64,000 bases of DNA from Punica granatum. Its lineage: Eukaryota; Streptophyta; Magnoliopsida; Myrtales; Lythraceae. Below the pieces are notes generated by a model, which saw nothing but the letters and a program-made list of their open reading frames with translations, made no database searches and had not been told where the DNA came from. The position numbers and the translations under genes were made by a program. The stretch lies in contig NC_045128.1 in the NCBI RefSeq assembly GCF_007655135.1, positions 2,666,001 to 2,730,000 on the forward strand, read 5' to 3'. Positions within the stretch are counted from its first letter, which is position 1. The number at the start of each line of letters is the position of its first letter. Positions 60,374 through 64,000 of this stretch are shown here, one piece after another.

Positions 60374-63363
60374 AGGAAAGCGTGAATTGAAGTAGTAAGA
60401 GAGACGGGGGGTTAATATGAGAGAGAGAGGGAGGACTAAGAGACATTTCGTGAGAGGAGAGAAAGAGACGTGTGGAGAGCGATGCCGCGAAAAAGTGAAA
60501 GATTTGGAAGCATACATAGTCCGGACTCCACACTCCTCCTAGGTTAAAAACTGCCAAGTAATATGCGTCACAAGCGGAAATATCACAAGTACCGCCTCAT
60601 CCCGGACCGTCACAATAAAAACTACAACTGAAATATTTTTTGTGTGCCCTTAGAATTATGTCGCAAGGTTGCGTGCAAATCGTTTCGGACAACATCTAAC
60701 TGCAAATAAAAAGAAAAAAGAAAAAAAAAGAGAGCAGATTAGGCATCTTTATTAAAATATTCAATTTTTTGTAATTGATTGGTCACCTTTTATGAATGGA
60801 TAATTACATAATTTCACAATAATTTTATTTAAAAATTTTCAAGAACTCAAAATTAAGTGGTGCTTTTTCCTCTTAGATAGATAATCGATCCGTAACTTTT
60901 TTCTTACATTGTTCATTCCTAAATCGTACTAACACATCTAGATCTATATATAAATATTAAAAGCAGAAGCGAAATATCAAATTGTGCTATATAGGACAAA
61001 TGATGCCTTATATAAAGTGATCGTTCATATGCTAGCCAATCGAAGAATGATAGCCATGACATCTCTTAGGTCTTCACGTTATATTTGAGATGCCTTTTCG
61101 AAATTTTTACATCAATATAGGCAACGATCGTATTATAATTTCGGACAAAGTTCTTTTGATAAATGATTTTAAAGCAAATTTAAAAAAACAATATGTAAGA
61201 GATGTACGACCATCATTAAATAAATTTCTAACAAGGATGGGGAAAATAAATAAATAAATAAACCTTAAATATTATCGAATGTTCTTGATTTACATCGACA
61301 AATTTCTATTTTAACTTGAGCATGGTACGAGCTTATCGATTAGTTTATGTCAATTTTACAGAGTTGGTATGGGTGGTCATTACTCATTAGTTTCTTTTTT
61401 TCCCCAACTAATTTATTCCACTAGACTCGAATAGATCAAACCATGAAACCTAGGATGATGCCCAATGTCATTTAAATCCTATATCAAATAACCCACTGGA
61501 ACTCATGAGGTCGGTTAAGAAACATTTACCATTGAGCTGACCCAATATGTCAGGTTTGGGCCGGTTGACTGCAGATTGGTTCTATCCCATCGATGATCGG
61601 ATGAATGAGTTACTGGCTGGTCCGACGAGTCGGGATGGAGCGTCGATGATCAGCTGGAAGATCTATATCCAATATTATAATCAGCATCATACTTTTTTTC
61701 AGTCTCAATCAGCACCGTACTTTTTTTAAAAAACTTTCCTGTACAATTTGCTTTAAATTCCACTTATAAAAGGCGAAAGTTCATCAATCAGACATCCTCT
61801 GTTTCTATTACTATCCTTCCATAAACTCTTGCTGTACAATCTCTTCCCCATTATGCAATGTGGCACTTCCATAATTTTTCTTTTTTTCTAATTCTTTGTT
61901 ATTTTTTGCTAAAAATTAAAAGGAAAGTGTGGGAAAACAGTTTTTCTTTTTAAGCCAAATTAATGTGATGGAGAGAAATGTGTCGTAGTGTAGTGACACA
62001 AGGTGCCAACTCGAAAGTTTAATAAATAGATTAATCTAAGATTCAAGCAGGGTCGGTCCATTCAAAGATATAATTTTGTCATAACGGATTTTAAAACCAA
62101 CCAATTAATAGTCTCTTTTTATTGAATTTTGAAATGTCTTTACCTTTTCTATTTTCTTCTTTTATAATAAGAGCGAAGTCGGAAAAATACACTTATTTTT
62201 CTGTGAAATATAAGGTTACACCGATTACAAAATACTTTTAATGAATATCGAACCCCTACAATAAGTAAAGTTTGTATACTTAAAAATAGTAGAGCACTCA
62301 AGATCTATTATATTGCGATCATGATCTACTTATTAGAAACATTGATACTCCGTTTGGTTTCGCAGTTAAAATTATAAAAATTTTAACATTAACTTTGACT
62401 CAACGCACTACATAATAAAAATACACATTTCCCAAGTAAAAAATTTTAACTTTAATTTTAACTCAACACACTACACAATCATTTGTCATTTTCCACAATC
62501 AAAATCAAAGTTACTTTAACTCTGAAACCAAACACACAATGAGAATTCAACTTAAGATTAACCCGGAGAAATATTAGCTTTCATACTATATGAAATATTA
62601 ATTAATATATTCTTTTGAAAAATCTGAATCATTTAGTATCAATCGAGAGTTCATGAATGTTACGCATAAAAGTTCTACGATTAATTTCAATCATATTATA
62701 TATACATATATATTGATTATTATGAAAATTATCACGATAAAGCAAAATATTTAATAGAAAGATTTTCTGGTCCACAGCATCGCACAGAATAATACTTTAG
62801 TTAATAGTTATTATCTCTGTTTCATTGATAGCTTTACATTCCAATAATGTGGGAATAGAATATAAGAGTGGCAAGTACTATTGTGAAATTAATACACAAA
62901 GATACCGATTCATGAATCGGTTGGGCGAATTACTGACAATCTAAATTCCTCTTTCCTTCGGCAACATCAAGATTTATATATCGTCCCTAAAAGATCACGG
63001 CCGATTGTTTCTTCTATGCAAATGACAGGGAAAAAAGAAAACACTACTTCGGGGTTAGAGAGAGAGAGAGAGAGGGCCTTGTTGCATAGATCTTGAAGTT
63101 CTGGAACTAGAACAACAACCGATAACTCGTACATAGAAGAATATCCTGCAGTAGGTCATGCTGAGGATGCTTATTTCCATCTCGAACTCAGAAACAAAGA
63201 AAATCCTTCAGGGGGAAGGAACTCTATTTACCAAACATCGTTACTCGTAGAACTGACTTCACAAAATGCACGCAACCAAAATAATCATCTGGTGGTAAGG
63301 ATAATTGTTTTGAAGATTCTAGCGCAAAAGGATGATCCTGACATACTGATGTAGACGGAAGCT
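60374..63363. other. Intergenic DNA right of the LINE
   Basis: AT-rich with no supported gene. Contains a MITE-like repeat (62349-62534), a possible SINE A-box (about 61475-61545, - strand: gtcagctcaatggtaaatg) and (GA)n at 63058-63074. The last few hundred bases are probably the 3'UTR of the cytochrome c1 gene. Confidence 0.5.
62349..62534. repeat. MITE-like inverted repeat, family B
   Basis: The left end ccgtttggtttcgcagttaa pairs with the reverse of the right end (tgtttggtttcagagttaaa). The inner words actttgactcaacgcactac and taactcaacacactacacaa repeat. The target duplication is not clear. Confidence 0.6.
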
Positions 63364-63880
63364 TTAGTTGACAACATCGACAACCAGCTTGCGCGACTTT
63401 AAAACCGACCACCTCAAGCGTCTGAAGTAGGCAGCTTGGAGCAGGGCCAACGACATTAGAAAGATCCACTTGAATCCCATCTGTATTAGAAATGAAAATA
63501 TGTGAGGAACCTCACAGAGTTCTTTAGCCCATCGCTTCGACAGAATAAACTACAGGATCAGATAGGATTCGCCTCCCTAAGCTTTGCCTTGTGACTGTTT
63601 ATATCTCGGTGGTACTCTTCCAGGGAAGGAAAGATGCTAATAAAGAAATATCTCCGTGTTACCCTTCTTATTTCCCTAATTGGACTATATATTAGTCACT
63701 CTAATGAAGCAAGCATCTTCTCATAAGTGAAAAATTGCAGGCTCACCCCAGAATAAAACTATACAGAGCAATATTTGAAAGGTAAAAGCAAGGAATAATC
63801 AGGGAAACAGTTACCAGTTTCCTTTCCTCCATCTCTGGTTCAGCAGCCCAGGACAAAAATGTCACAACGTCTTTCCCCAT
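63364..63880 (-). CDS. Cytochrome c1, C-terminal two exons (partial, runs off right edge)
   Basis: Two exons on the - strand: 63815-63880 (22 codons, MGKDVVTFLSWAAEPEMEER then KL) and 63364-63480 (38 codons plus stop, MGFKWIFLMSLALLQAAYFR then RLRWSVLKSRKLVVDVVN). This is the characteristic end of the plant cytochrome c1 heme protein of mitochondrial complex III: the EPEMEER stretch in the intermembrane space, then the single membrane anchor, then a short basic tail in the matrix. The heme-binding CXXCH part and the presequence must lie beyond position 64000. Both exons begin in phase 0 after CAG acceptors. Confidence 0.92.
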
Positions 63881-64000
63881 CTGCAAAACAACAGTTCCGA
63901 AAAATTCAGAACAAACATCATTCCTTGAAGGCCATAAAGAGTGGGTTACTGCTATACAGAACTTAAAAGGTCAATATAGGTGAGGAAAGATGAAGGAAAG

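Overview
This is a window of nuclear DNA from a flowering plant, most likely a eudicot. The evidence is short GT-AG introns in housekeeping genes that closely match Arabidopsis-type proteins (PUX1, cytosolic G6PDH, NBP35, GAPC, LHT1, cytochrome c1), AT-rich intergenic DNA full of (TA)n, and plant-type transposons (L1-type LINE with C-terminal RNase H, Tourist, hAT and Mutator non-autonomous elements). I cannot name the species from sequence alone.

Layout. (1) 0-18 kb is a gene-dense block, all on the + strand: PUX1 (UBX-domain cofactor of CDC48), cytosolic glucose-6-phosphate dehydrogenase, NBP35 (cytosolic Fe-S scaffold NTPase) and GAPC (cytosolic glyceraldehyde-3-phosphate dehydrogenase). 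A long foldback Mutator-like element lies between PUX1 and G6PDH, and a Tourist-type MITE between G6PDH and NBP35. (2) 18.9-21.5 kb is an intronless P-class PPR gene on the - strand. (3) 24.9-26.8 kb is a three-exon ankyrin-repeat gene (+). (4) 26.8-32.7 kb is AT-rich and shows no convincing gene. (5) 32.7-39.8 kb holds LHT1 (amino-acid transporter, +, with a 3-kb first intron) converging on a TLC-domain membrane protein gene (-). (6) 39.8-47.0 kb is AT-rich and repeat-laden (tRNA-derived SINE-like copies, an hAT MITE, a local duplication). (7) 47.0-51.4 kb carries two paralogous intronless genes of unknown function (DUF7950-like, both -), whose upstream regions share an ordered set of conserved non-coding blocks. 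(8) 54.3-60.4 kb is a full-length L1-type LINE (-) with a perfect 17-bp target-site duplication and one nonsense codon in each ORF. (9) 63.3-63.9 kb holds the last two exons of cytochrome c1 (-), which runs off the right edge.

The genes do not form a pathway cluster; G6PDH and GAPC are both carbon-metabolism enzymes, but their proximity looks incidental. For each spliced gene with its complete CDS in the window, the exon junctions were read by eye and the summed exon length is a multiple of three. No new molecular system is demonstrated. The most useful unusual items are the conserved promoter module of the DUF7950-like pair, the near-intact LINE with its ORF1/ORF2 ATGA overlap, and the MULE-type foldback element with its imperfect 9-10 bp TSD.
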